NCBI GenBank assembly: GCA_036555105.1 | Contig: DATBMA010000081.1 | Span: 1-59,606 of the forward strand | From: DATBMA01 sp036555105 | Lineage (GTDB): Bacteria; Actinomycetota; Acidimicrobiia; Spongiisociales; ZC4RG35 | Length of the DNA stretch: 59,606 nucleotides | Reading direction: 5' to 3' | The notes under the pieces: generated by a model | Seen by the model: the letters and a program-made list of their open reading frames with translations, nothing else | What the model was told of the DNA's origin: nothing | Database searches by the model: none | Position numbers and translations under genes: made by a program | Part shown: piece after piece, positions 1 to 8,420 of the stretch | Position numbering within the stretch: the first letter of the stretch is position 1 | Layout of the letters: the number at the start of each line of letters is the position of its first letter

Positions 1-159
1 GCCTGGTATCACTCTGAGAAGGGTGCCAGCATGGTCGAGTACGCGCTCTTGGTGGTGCTCATCGCCATCATCGCGCTGGTAGCGGTACGTCTCGCCGGTC
101 AGGCTGTGTCGAACACTTTCAACAGTGTCGGCCAGACGCTGCAGAACCCCAGCAACTGA
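1..159 (+). CDS. Flp type IVb pilin, 5'-truncated by window edge
   Basis: Small Tad/Flp prepilin whose start codon and leader lie outside the window; 52 codons and the stop remain. The frame shows the Flp processing signature EKG|ASMVEYALLVV: Gly at the cleavage site, Glu at mature +5 and Tyr at +6, then one hydrophobic helix of about 20 residues that would pack in the pilus core, and a short polar tail ending NPSN. The core is nearly identical to that of the second pilin at 263-559, so the two look like a tandem duplication. A strong intrinsic terminator follows at once. The Tad assembly genes lie convergently downstream on the minus strand. The family assignment is secure; which pilin is the major subunit cannot be told. 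Confidence 0.9.
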   Translation, partial: AWYHSEKGASMVEYALLVVLIAIIALVAVRLAGQAVSNTFNSVGQTLQNPSN

Positions 160-177
160 TCAGGCATCAATCACCGA

Positions 178-206
178 GACGGGGCCCTGCAAGGGGCCCC
201 GTCTTT
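178..206 (+). terminator. Intrinsic terminator after first Flp pilin
   Basis: A perfect 10-bp GC-rich stem (GACGGGGCCC, 178-187, against GGGCCCCGTC, 194-203) with a 6-nt loop is followed by TTT, starting 19 nt after the pilin stop codon. It should separate most transcripts of the first pilin from the second. Confidence 0.85.
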
Positions 207-262
207 GCGTTCAAGGCCCTCTAAGTGGCGGCCGATGCATAGTCAGTCGGAGGAAATGGAAC

Positions 263-559
263 ATGATGCTTATGCAGGCTCGAGGAACGGCTACAAGACT
301 TGATGGGCTTGCGGGCTCATTGTCCGCAAAAGGGGCCCGACCTAGCTTGATTCACATGAAGCTCTATCACCTCTCGCTCGTGGCTGCCAGTTGGTTCGCG
401 CCCAAGTCGGGTGAGGAGAGGGAGCGGGGGGCCAGCATGGTCGAATACGCCCTTCTCGTCGTCCTCATCGCCCTGATCGCCTTCGTGGCCGTGCGGTTCG
501 CCGGCCAGGAGCTGTCGAGGACTTACAGCACAATCGCCGGCAGCGTCTCCAGCAACTGA
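263..559 (+). CDS. Flp type IVb pilin with long leader
   Basis: Second Flp prepilin, 98 aa. The start at 263 is chosen because GGAGGAA (249-255) lies 7 nt upstream. This gives an unusually long leader of about 56 residues before the cleavage site ERG|ASMVEYALLVV. An in-frame ATG at 356 would give a more ordinary 25-residue leader but has no Shine-Dalgarno sequence. The mature protein is about 42 residues: Glu+5, Tyr+6, one hydrophobic helix and a polar tail ending SVSSN. It would be processed by a TadV/CpaA-type peptidase, which is not encoded in this window, and assembled by the CpaF/TadB/TadC machinery encoded convergently downstream. Confidence 0.85.
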   Translation: MMLMQARGTATRLDGLAGSLSAKGARPSLIHMKLYHLSLVAASWFAPKSGEERERGASMVEYALLVVLIALIAFVAVRFAGQELSRTYSTIAGSVSSN

Positions 560-586
560 CGACGATCTCGAGGCCGCAGTCTCGAG

Positions 587-642
587 GTCGCACAGTCGCT
601 CAGTCTCACGGTTCCACGGTCCCACGGTCGCACGGTCTCGAC
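587..642. repeat. Octamer tandem array A (7 units)
   Basis: Seven contiguous 8-bp units without gaps: GTCGCACA, GTCGCTCA, GTCTCACG, GTTCCACG, GTCCCACG, GTCGCACG, GTCTCGAC. It lies between the convergent ends of the second pilin and the Tad operon. It belongs to the intergenic family also seen at 10231, 13110, 20007, 27676, 50791 and 58811. Confidence 0.85.
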
Positions 643-663
643 CTTGACCGTCTGGTGGGCAGC

Positions 664-2016
664 TCAGGCCGGGTTGAGGAGGACGAAGTCCTCGCTGCGG
701 TAGATCTCGTGCCAGCCCACTTGGTTCAGCGTCTCCACCAATGGATCGTCCGGCCGTAACAGGACCTGTTCGATGTCGTATTCCTCGAAGACGTCGTGCC
801 AGACCGCCATGCCCCCTCGGGCCTTGACGAAATCGACGAGGACCTGACCGTAGAGCTCCGCCCGATCGTCTACATACACCTGTCGTTCCGGCCATTGTGA
901 GTAGATGAGGTAGCCGCCGGCACCGTCATCGTGGAAGACCCGGTCGGCGGTCAGCAACTCGGCTGCCTCGACCGGGAACACCCCAGGGTCGATTCCCTGC
1001 TCTCTCGGCACCACCAGCGGGATGATCAGGATGGCCAGCGCGACGACGGCCGCCGCCGGGGTCTTGATGGTGCCCCGACTGGTGCGCACCCGGCCCAGCT
1101 CCTCGAGTCCGGCGGTCACGAAGAAGGAAAGCCCGATCCAGGCAGGAGGCACAGAGCGGTTGCCTGTGAAGGCCAGGGTCAGGAAGGGGATGACCACCCA
1201 TAGGTCGCGGGGCCCGAGACGGCCCCGCCAGAACCCGACGAACATCCCGAAGATCGCCAGAAGCAAAGGGAACATCGGCAGGGTCAGCAGATCCGGATGC
1301 GCCCACTCGGTGATGTTGTTGAGGGCCTCGCCTGCGCCGAGGAACTCCACCAGGACGTCCCAGATCCCGAAGCCGTGGGCGGTCAGGTTGACGGCGATGA
1401 AGCAAGCGACCAGCTCCGGCCAACGCGACCACTCGCGCCGCCTGATCCATTGCAGGCCCAGGTAGCCCAGACCGATGATGAAACTGCCGTGCAATGCGGC
1501 CCACACCCACAAAAGCAGGGGCAACGACCAGCGCAGCCTGCGGTCGTCATCTGCCAGGACCAGCAGGGCGAAGAGCGGGTAGGAGAAGATCACCGGGCGC
1601 GGGTTGAGGAAACCGACCACCAGGATCGTGGACAGAACCAGGTAGACCGTCACTCCCAGCGGGCTGCGCAGCCGCCGATAGGCGATGATGGCCAGGGCCG
1701 AGAAGAGCATCAGGGCGGCCGCTGCCACCATCCATGGCACGTAGGCGAGGTTCCAGGTCCGCTCCCCCCAGGCATATCCGAGCTCAGCCAGCCACGACTG
1801 GGTCCGCCACGGGGCGCCCAGCCTGGTGAACGAGAACGGGTCGGTGGTGAGCACCTGGCCCATCTCGGTTTGGAGCGACCCGGCGCGGATGTGCCAGAGG
1901 AACGAGTTGTCCCGGATCTGGCCCCTGGCCACGATTCCCACTGCCACCCAGGGCAGGGCCATCATCAGGTGCCAGAGTGTCAGTCCCCCCGGCCGCTGGC
2001 CGTTCTCGGCCGTCAC
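664..2016 (-). CDS. GT-C-like polytopic membrane protein, last gene of Tad operon
   Basis: Integral membrane protein of about 450 aa with roughly ten hydrophobic segments. N-terminally, after the first helix, comes a loop with DNSFLWHIRAG and then TTDPFSFTRLGAPW. The C-terminal soluble part has GAGGYLIYSQWPERQVYVDD followed by RAELYG. From memory this pairing (D..WH.R.G ... DPFSFT ... GGYL ... V.vD.RaelYG) marks a family of uncharacterised GT-C-type proteins of bacterial envelopes; glycosyltransferase activity is unproven. The GTG at 2016 is 4 nt after the tadC stop; a TTG at 2073 would overlap tadC by 53 nt. Its place at the end of the Tad operon suggests a role in pilus surface modification, but this is inference. 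Confidence 0.65.
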   Translation of the reverse strand: MTAENGQRPGGLTLWHLMMALPWVAVGIVARGQIRDNSFLWHIRAGSLQTEMGQVLTTDPFSFTRLGAPWRTQSWLAELGYAWGERTWNLAYVPWMVAAAALMLFSALAIIAYRRLRSPLGVTVYLVLSTILVVGFLNPRPVIFSYPLFALLVLADDDRRLRWSLPLLLWVWAALHGSFIIGLGYLGLQWIRRREWSRWPELVACFIAVNLTAHGFGIWDVLVEFLGAGEALNNITEWAHPDLLTLPMFPLLLAIFGMFVGFWRGRLGPRDLWVVIPFLTLAFTGNRSVPPAWIGLSFFVTAGLEELGRVRTSRGTIKTPAAAVVALAILIIPLVVPREQGIDPGVFPVEAAELLTADRVFHDDGAGGYLIYSQWPERQVYVDDRAELYGQVLVDFVKARGGMAVWHDVFEEYDIEQVLLRPDDPLVETLNQVGWHEIYRSEDFVLLNPA

Positions 2017-2020
2017 GGCC

Positions 2021-2944
2021 TCAGCCGTTGGTGCTTTGGAAGGCCTCGCCGATCTGGATCGCGGCAGGTCCAAGAAGGACGATGAACAGCGTGGGGAAGA
2101 TGCAGAAAACCAGCGGGAACACGATCTTCACCGGAGCTGCGAAAGCCTTCTCCTGGGCCCGCTGACGGCGCTTCACCCGCATCTCGTCGGCCTGGACCCT
2201 CAGCACCCTGGCGATGGCCACACCGAACGCTTCGGCCTGCATCATCGCCAAGAGGAAGGACCGCAGCTCGTCGAGGTCGGTGCGGTCCATGAGGTGCCTC
2301 ATGGCGTCCCGTCGGCTCACACCCACCCGGGTCTCTTGCAGCATCCTGAAGAACTCTTCTGAGAGTGGGCCAGGCACGGTGGAGACCACGCGGGCCAGCG
2401 CCGAGTCGAACCCGAGCCCAGCCTCCACACTGATGACAAGTAGGTCGAGCACGTCGGGGAGGGCCCGGCGCATGGTCTCACGGCGCTCATCGACTTTGCG
2501 GCTCAACCAGGCGTCGGGGCCGAAGAAGCCGAGCACGATCGGGAATGCCACCATGAGAATGGCCGTCATGCCGCTGTTGGCAAAGCGGCGCAGGAAGAAC
2601 GCTGAGACGACGCCGATGACGGTGGTGATCACCTTGATCACCATGAACGAGCTTGCGTCCATGTTGCCGGGGCCGCCGGCCAGCACCAGCTTGTGCTGGA
2701 TCTTCGACATGTAACCGGTGGGCGTGAACCGGTTGACGAAGCGGCCGAGGCCCAGCACGAGCGGGGCGATGGCGCGCTCTGAGATCGGTTTGGCGAGGGT
2801 CTCCTCCCTGAGCACGTCCTTCCCGTATACGGCCAGCCGGTCGACATTGGCCTTGCGGGCCCTGACCACGCCATTACCGACCCAGACGAAGAAGGCGAAG
2901 GTGGCCAGACCCACCGCGATGATCGGGAACATCATTTCAGTCAT
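2021..2944 (-). CDS. tadC: TadC, Tad pilus inner-membrane platform protein
   Basis: Type II secretion F-domain protein of 307 aa that should pair with TadB to form the membrane platform above the CpaF ATPase. It has an N-terminal membrane helix, a pair of helices near residues 100-150, the cytoplasmic F domain (RRALPDVLDLLVISVEAGLG, typical of the family) and a C-terminal hydrophobic pair (VFPLVFCIFPTLFIVLLGPA). It begins 3 nt after the stop of the VWA-TadB gene. Length and topology are normal for TadC. Confidence 0.88.
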   Translation of the reverse strand: MTEMMFPIIAVGLATFAFFVWVGNGVVRARKANVDRLAVYGKDVLREETLAKPISERAIAPLVLGLGRFVNRFTPTGYMSKIQHKLVLAGGPGNMDASSFMVIKVITTVIGVVSAFFLRRFANSGMTAILMVAFPIVLGFFGPDAWLSRKVDERRETMRRALPDVLDLLVISVEAGLGFDSALARVVSTVPGPLSEEFFRMLQETRVGVSRRDAMRHLMDRTDLDELRSFLLAMMQAEAFGVAIARVLRVQADEMRVKRRQRAQEKAFAAPVKIVFPLVFCIFPTLFIVLLGPAAIQIGEAFQSTNG

Positions 2945-2947
2945 CGG

Positions 2948-4915
2948 TCACACCTCGATGTCGACTATGCGCCGGAGCCAGAAGATGCCGCCGATCATCA
3001 GGACTGCGCCCGCGATCAGAGCGATCACACCGAGCCGGTTCGTGAAGAGCACTTCCAGGTAGGGGCGGTTGGTGGTCCACAAGAACAGGGCCATCAAGAA
3101 GGGCAGCAACGCCAGAACCCAGGCCGAAATCCGGCCCTCTGCGGTCAGGGCCTTGATCTCCCCACGCAGCCGGTTGCGGGCGAGCATCGTGTCGGCCACC
3201 GTCTGTAGGACCTCGGCCAGGTTGCCACCGACTTCCCGCTGGATCTCGATGGCCATGACCGCCCACTCGAAGTCCTTGGACTGGGTGCGCTGGGTGATGC
3301 CCTCGAGCGCCTGGACGACTGGCCGGCCGAGCCGGGCCTCCGCGATCGCCCGGCCGAACTCACGTGAGGTTGGATTCGGTGCCTCCGCCGCCACGGCCTC
3401 GACCGCCTGCAGCAGCGAGTACCCGGCCCGCAGCGAGGTGGCGATGAGGGTGAGGGTGTCGGGCAGCTGGTTCTCGAAGCGGCTCTTCTCCCGCTTGCCG
3501 GCGTAGCTGACCATCGAGATGACGATCAGGACTCCGACCACGAAGATGATCACACCGGTCAGGACGTTGCGGCTGAAAAGGGCGACGAACACCCCGACCA
3601 GTGCGCTCAGTCCAAAGGCACCGAGCAGCGCTTCTCCTGGCGACAACGGGATGTTGGCCTGCTCGAGGGCGCCATTGACGCCGGAGAGCATTCCGCGCCG
3701 CCTGACCTCCTCCTCCGCCGCCTGCGAGAAGCGGTTGAGCAGCGGGAGGCGTTCGAAGATCGACTTCGACTCCTTCTCCTGGTTCTTCTTGCGGCCGTAT
3801 GCCTCCAGCCGCTTCTGGAAGACCGTCGAGGGGTCGTCCTTGCGGGGACCGAACAGGATCCAGCCGAACATGAAGAGGGCGGCGCCGGCCCCGACCGCGG
3901 CGATGACGATCAGCCAAGTGGTCGAGAGCGGCAGGTTCGAGCTCTCCACGTAGGTTGGAGCCGATGCGAACGTGGTCGTGGTGGAGGGTGGCGCCTGGGT
4001 GGTGGTCGTGAACCCCGGCAGGTTGGTGGCCGTGTAGGTTGAGCTCAGTCCCTGATACTCCACCGCGAACTCGACGGTGCCAGGGGTGTTGATGGGTGAG
4101 GCCACCCGCAACACCAGCACATTGTTGATCTCTTGCTGGATCTCGTCATAGAGGTTTCCCAGCTCCGCCGGATTGGGGGTGGAGAGCAGCTTGCCGCCGT
4201 CGCTGGCGTCGACGATCTGCTGCAGTGCGTCGGGGGTGTAGTCGGGTGACTCCAACGCCACCCCGAACACCCGCACCGGGCGGTTGGGATCCCTGACTTC
4301 GGCGATGACGTCGTCAATCGTGGCCGTGCTGTTGGTGTCGGTGCCGTCGGAGAGAACCACGACATTGGGTCGCAGATCGACGGCCAGGCCCTCATCGAAC
4401 AGTGCGATGGAGCCCATCAGCCCGTCATAGAGGGCGGTTTCGCCGGCGGCGGTGAGGCCGGTGATCCTGGAAGTGAGAGCGTTGGTGTCGGCAGTGAAAC
4501 CGGAGAGCACCTGGACGGTGTCGGCGAACGTGACGAGGGCTATGTAGTCGTTGGCCCGCTTGCCCTGGACGAAGGCCGTGGCGGCCGCCTTGGCCTGCTC
4601 CATCGGGGCGCCTTCCATGCTGCCCGACGTGTCGATGGTGAGCACGATCCCGACGGGGACGCTCGACTCGCTCATCGGCTCGACCGCGGTGACCGTGGCA
4701 GGCTGCCCGTTGGCAGTGACCGTGAGCTGGCTCGGGTCGACCGACTCGCTGAAGTTCTGGAACGCCACCACCATCGTGGTGTTCCCGCCCTCCTCATAGC
4801 GCGACGTGTTGACGTCGGTGATCCTGACCTCGGGTTCGCTCGAGGTCTGGGCATATGCGGCTGCCGGCGCCAGGAGGGCGAGCGAGACCGCCAGGAGTGG
4901 GGCGAATCGTCTCAT
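2948..4915 (-). CDS. tadB: Exported VWA domain fused to TadB pilus platform protein
   Basis: 655 aa. Residues 1-22 form a signal peptide ending AYA. Residues about 85-270 are a von Willebrand A domain with an intact metal site: DTSGS (95-99), a Thr near 160 (GETALYDG) and SDGTD (189-193). A Thr/Pro-rich linker follows (300-325), then a membrane helix (about 333-355), a charged cytoplasmic stretch with a coiled-coil look, and a C-terminal TadB/T2SSF domain (PDTLTLIATSLRAGYSLLQA, 485-504) with terminal membrane helices. The platform protein thus carries an extracytoplasmic metal-dependent adhesion-type domain. The frame is uninterrupted across the junction, and the start overlaps the cpaF stop by 4 nt. 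The VWA part could bind the pilus base, a TadE-like protein or the surface; its partner is unknown. Confidence 0.88.
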   Translation of the reverse strand: MRRFAPLLAVSLALLAPAAAYAQTSSEPEVRITDVNTSRYEEGGNTTMVVAFQNFSESVDPSQLTVTANGQPATVTAVEPMSESSVPVGIVLTIDTSGSMEGAPMEQAKAAATAFVQGKRANDYIALVTFADTVQVLSGFTADTNALTSRITGLTAAGETALYDGLMGSIALFDEGLAVDLRPNVVVLSDGTDTNSTATIDDVIAEVRDPNRPVRVFGVALESPDYTPDALQQIVDASDGGKLLSTPNPAELGNLYDEIQQEINNVLVLRVASPINTPGTVEFAVEYQGLSSTYTATNLPGFTTTTQAPPSTTTTFASAPTYVESSNLPLSTTWLIVIAAVGAGAALFMFGWILFGPRKDDPSTVFQKRLEAYGRKKNQEKESKSIFERLPLLNRFSQAAEEEVRRRGMLSGVNGALEQANIPLSPGEALLGAFGLSALVGVFVALFSRNVLTGVIIFVVGVLIVISMVSYAGKREKSRFENQLPDTLTLIATSLRAGYSLLQAVEAVAAEAPNPTSREFGRAIAEARLGRPVVQALEGITQRTQSKDFEWAVMAIEIQREVGGNLAEVLQTVADTMLARNRLRGEIKALTAEGRISAWVLALLPFLMALFLWTTNRPYLEVLFTNRLGVIALIAGAVLMIGGIFWLRRIVDIEV

Positions 4916-6291
4916 CGGGTGAGGGCGAACTGGTCGGACCGCTTGGCGAAGGGCTCCGGATCGAACAGGTCGGCCGGGAGCCGGATCCCCAGGTCCGACA
5001 GGTGCTCGCTGAAGCTGGGACGGATGCCGGTTGCCTTTAGGCGGCCGAGGAACTTGCCGTTCTCGTCGAGCCCCATCCCGAAGTCGAACAGGAAGATGTC
5101 CTGCAGGGTGATGATGTCGCCCTCCATTCCCTCCACCTCGGTGATGTGGGTGATGCGGCGGGTTCCGTCCTTGAGCCGCTCGACATGGACGATGAGGTTG
5201 ATGGCCGAGGCGATCTGCTCACGGATGGCCCGCACCGGCAGGTCGAACCCCGCCATGAGCACCATGGTCTCGATACGAGACAGGGTGTCGCGCGGCTTGT
5301 TGGAGTGGATGGTGGTCAGCGACCCGTCATGACCGGTGTTCATGGCCTGCAACATGTCCAGGGCCTCACCACTACGGCACTCACCAACGACGATTCGGTC
5401 GGGCCGCATACGCAGGGTGTTGCGCACCAGGTCCCGGATCGCCACCTGGCCCTTGCCCTCGATGTTGGCGGGGCGGGCTTCCAATGTGAGCACGTGATCC
5501 TGGTGGAGCTGCAACTCGGCGGCGTCCTCCACGGTCACGATCCGCTCGTCGTCCGGCAGGTAGCTCGAGAGGACGTTCAGCGTCGTGGTCTTGCCAGAGC
5601 CGGTACCGCCGGAGATGATGATGTTCAGGCGACCGCGCACGCATGCCCTCAGGAAGTCGGCAGTCCGTTGGGACATGGTCCCGAACTTGACGAGGTCGGC
5701 CTCGGTGTACGGGTCGACCGCGAACTTCCGGATGGTCAGGAAGGGACCACCGATGGCCAGAGGGTGGATCACCGCGTTGACACGAGACCCATCGGGGAGG
5801 CGGGCGTCGACCATCGGGGTCGACTCGTCTACCCGGCGGCCGACCTGACCCACGATCTTGTCGATGATCCGGCGGAGATGAACGTCGTCGACGAACTTGA
5901 TCTCAGTCTGCTCGAGCCGCCCATGGCGCTCGACATAGATGTCGAAAGGCCCGTTGACCATGACTTCGGTGATGTCGGGATCGTTGAGTAGCGGGTCGAT
6001 CGGCCCGTAGCCGAGGACGTCTGAGGCGATCTCATTGAGGAGCTGACGCCTCTCGGCCATGGTCAGGGGGACCCCCTGCTCCTGGTCGACAGCCCACTCC
6101 AGCATCTCCATCACCCGCAAGCGGAGCTCGGCATCGGACATCTGCCGGTCGTAGAGGGTGGGACCGAGTTCCTCGACCACCTTGAAGTGCAGGCGTCCCC
6201 GCAGCTCGGTGAGAGCGTCGTTGCGCGTTGTGGAGACCAGAGCGGTCTCGGTCCGCTTCGCTGCGGCAACCCGTTCGGCGAGCGACGGCAT
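4912..6291 (-). CDS. cpaF: CpaF/TadA pilus assembly ATPase
   Basis: Type II/IV secretion-superfamily ATPase of 459 aa that powers Flp pilus extension, and in some Tad systems retraction, at the cytoplasmic face of the membrane. Visible motifs: Walker A GGTGSGKT (228-235), the Asp-box region around EDAAEL (255-260), Walker B RIVVGE (299-304) and the His box TGHDGSLTTIHSN (319-331). The N-terminal region before residue 220 matches the CpaF N-domain, including GYGPIDPLLNDPDITEVMVN. It overlaps the VWA-TadB gene by 4 nt (ATGA), so translation is probably coupled. Length is normal for the family. Confidence 0.95.
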   Translation of the reverse strand: MPSLAERVAAAKRTETALVSTTRNDALTELRGRLHFKVVEELGPTLYDRQMSDAELRLRVMEMLEWAVDQEQGVPLTMAERRQLLNEIASDVLGYGPIDPLLNDPDITEVMVNGPFDIYVERHGRLEQTEIKFVDDVHLRRIIDKIVGQVGRRVDESTPMVDARLPDGSRVNAVIHPLAIGGPFLTIRKFAVDPYTEADLVKFGTMSQRTADFLRACVRGRLNIIISGGTGSGKTTTLNVLSSYLPDDERIVTVEDAAELQLHQDHVLTLEARPANIEGKGQVAIRDLVRNTLRMRPDRIVVGECRSGEALDMLQAMNTGHDGSLTTIHSNKPRDTLSRIETMVLMAGFDLPVRAIREQIASAINLIVHVERLKDGTRRITHITEVEGMEGDIITLQDIFLFDFGMGLDENGKFLGRLKATGIRPSFSEHLSDLGIRLPADLFDPEPFAKRSDQFALTR

Positions 6292-6319
6292 CAGTCCTTC
6301 CCCTTTCCGGTGATCTCAG

Positions 6320-7501
6320 TCACTTTCGGCGCAGTACGGCCCGACCTGAAGGCGGATCAGGCACCGGCCCGGCGATGAGCTCTGCCACCGATTCGAAGCC
6401 TTTTGCGACCCGTGATTTCGGTGCAGATTCAACCACAGGCCTGCCCTCATTTACAGAGGCAGCCACGGCCCCATCAGAAGGGATCGCGGCCGAAATCGGG
6501 ACCTTGAGGGCGCCTTCGATCTCCTTGTCGTCCAGCCGAGCCCTGGCGTTGGACCGGTTGAGCACCACTTTCACCTTGCTGGTTGGAAATTTGAGGAGTC
6601 GCAGCGTCTCGAGGGCGAGCTTGGCGTTCTTTACGGACGGCAGGTCCATGTCGACCACCATGAGGATCAGGTCGGCCTTCTCGAGCAGGGACAGCAGGAG
6701 CTCGTCGAGCAGCGAGGCCGTGTCGACCAGTACGTAGTCGTGGGTCTCACGCAGCAGCTCGACGATCTGCATGAGCCCGGCAGTCGAAATGTCGTCGGCG
6801 AAGGCCGGCTCCAGCGGCGCCGCCAGGACCCTGACCCCGCTCGGGTGCTCGGTCAGCAGTGAGTCGAGCAATGCGCTGTCGAGATGGTGCAGCTCATGAG
6901 CGGCGTTAACCAGGGTGAACCGCGGCTCCAGCTGAAGCACGAGACAGACGTCGCCGAACTGGAGGTCGGCATCGACCAGGCAGACCTTCTTGCCATCGAA
7001 CCGCGCCAGAAGCAATGCGGTGTTGGTGGCGGTCACGGTCTTACCGGAACCTCCCTTGGCCGACATGATCACGATCACCTGGCCTTCGGCCTTCGCCGGA
7101 AGCGGGGCGGCCACCGGCGGGGCGCTCCGCCGCTTGAGGACGTCGTTGGCGAACTGCTTGATCGAGTCCTCGATTTTCTCCTCGGAGAGAGGGGCCTCGA
7201 TGACTTCGGACACTCCTGCCCGCATCGCAGAGCGCAAGAGGCCGGCCGAGACGCTCTCGGCGACTGCGATGAGGATCAGGGCGGGGTCCTCGTTGCGGAG
7301 GGCCCTGACCCCATCTATCGCAGCTTCGTTGGCGAACGAGGGCCCCAGAAGGACCATCCGCAGCTGGCCCCCTTCGATGGCGCCTAGCGCCTCCTGCAGG
7401 GTCCGTGCGGTCGGAAGTCGTCCTTCAAAGAGCCGCTTCGCCTCGTCGATGAAGGCATCGTCTTCATCGACTACAAGCAGATTGTTCTCGGTGATTGACA
7501 C
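6320..7501 (-). CDS. cpaE: CpaE/TadZ-like pilus localisation ATPase
   Basis: 393 aa with two domains. Residues 1-120 are receiver-like: the acidic pair is kept (DEDD, 12-15), but the phosphoacceptor position after beta-3 is Gly53 (VLLGPS), so it is probably a pseudo-receiver that is not phosphorylated. Residues 140-370 form a MinD/ParA-type ATPase with a deviant Walker A KGGSGKT (149-155) and the downstream DADLQFGD box. CpaE/TadZ proteins position the Tad machine, often at a pole. The start is GTG, 19 nt after cpaB. Confidence 0.9.
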   Translation of the reverse strand: MSITENNLLVVDEDDAFIDEAKRLFEGRLPTARTLQEALGAIEGGQLRMVLLGPSFANEAAIDGVRALRNEDPALILIAVAESVSAGLLRSAMRAGVSEVIEAPLSEEKIEDSIKQFANDVLKRRSAPPVAAPLPAKAEGQVIVIMSAKGGSGKTVTATNTALLLARFDGKKVCLVDADLQFGDVCLVLQLEPRFTLVNAAHELHHLDSALLDSLLTEHPSGVRVLAAPLEPAFADDISTAGLMQIVELLRETHDYVLVDTASLLDELLLSLLEKADLILMVVDMDLPSVKNAKLALETLRLLKFPTSKVKVVLNRSNARARLDDKEIEGALKVPISAAIPSDGAVAASVNEGRPVVESAPKSRVAKGFESVAELIAGPVPDPPSGRAVLRRK

Positions 7502-7520
7502 TGCTGCCCGGGCCTTTCAG

Positions 7521-8420
7521 TTACCCGAAGATGTCCTCCACGATGTCCCCAGTGAAGAGGGTCTCGATCGTCACACCCTGGGTGTCGACTTTCACGAAAT
7601 CGGAAGGAACCAGGGTAAGCCAGACGCTCCCGTTCTCGAAAGAGTACGCAAGGCGCTCGGCCTCCTCAGGGCTGACTTCCAGCGTGAAAATCGTCTCGGG
7701 TGCCTCCGGCTGGGCGCCAGCCTCGCCGGCGACGGTGGTGGGGGTCACCTCGACCGCGGGGGTCTCACCCTCCTCAGGCCGGATGTCACGGCCAACGGCC
7801 AGCACCGGGAGGCCCTGGAGGACATAGCGGGTGTAGGTGATCGTCTCGGTCTGCTGTTGGTCAGCAGGCGTCTGACCCTCACCGCCCGGGGTCTGGCCGC
7901 TGGGCACCCCGAATATCGGAGAGTCCACCGGGATCTGGTCGAATTCGATGTCGACCGTGATGATCAGGTTCACCCGGTCGCCGGGCTCGACGAAGCCGTT
8001 GATGCCGCGTACGGCATCTGTCGAGATCGTCATTGCCTGCTTGCCGGAGGGAATCTGGGTGGCAAGCGGCTTGACCTCGACCGTGACCGAGACCCACTGG
8101 CTGCGGGTGATGATGGCGTTCTTGTCGATGGGTCCGGCGGCGAGCTTGCCGCGCAGCGTGGCTTCCAGTTCCTCCTGGGTGGTGATGGCGCCCTCCGGCA
8201 TGTCGGCGACGTTCTCCTCGCCGGCAACTATCAACTGGGTCTGGAGGGCGACCTCGCCGTTGGTCCCTTCGGCGATTGCTGCCGCCGCCCGAAAGACCGG
8301 CGAGAACTCACGCTTCTCGTCTTCCCCGGCCCGGTAATTCTCTAGGAACTGGAAGACCGCAAAGGCGGCCAGACCGGCCAGTAGCAGCGCTACCAGCAAG
8401 ACCAATGCTCGTTTACCCAT
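7521..8420 (-). CDS. cpaB: CpaB/RcpC Flp pilus assembly protein
   Basis: 299 aa, first gene of the Tad operon. An N-terminal membrane anchor (about residues 4-26) is followed by a SAF/CpaB domain (ASPVFRAAAAIAEGT-like start, then IDKNAIITRSQW, and TISTDAVRGINGFVEPGDRV near 130-150). The acidic Pro/Thr/Glu-rich C-terminal half is of lower complexity. In Gram-negatives CpaB works with the secretin; in a monoderm it probably lines the cell-wall passage. The ATG has GGAG 8 nt upstream, placed in the loop of a short hairpin (8421-8433). Confidence 0.85.
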   Translation of the reverse strand: MGKRALVLLVALLLAGLAAFAVFQFLENYRAGEDEKREFSPVFRAAAAIAEGTNGEVALQTQLIVAGEENVADMPEGAITTQEELEATLRGKLAAGPIDKNAIITRSQWVSVTVEVKPLATQIPSGKQAMTISTDAVRGINGFVEPGDRVNLIITVDIEFDQIPVDSPIFGVPSGQTPGGEGQTPADQQQTETITYTRYVLQGLPVLAVGRDIRPEEGETPAVEVTPTTVAGEAGAQPEAPETIFTLEVSPEEAERLAYSFENGSVWLTLVPSDFVKVDTQGVTIETLFTGDIVEDIFG

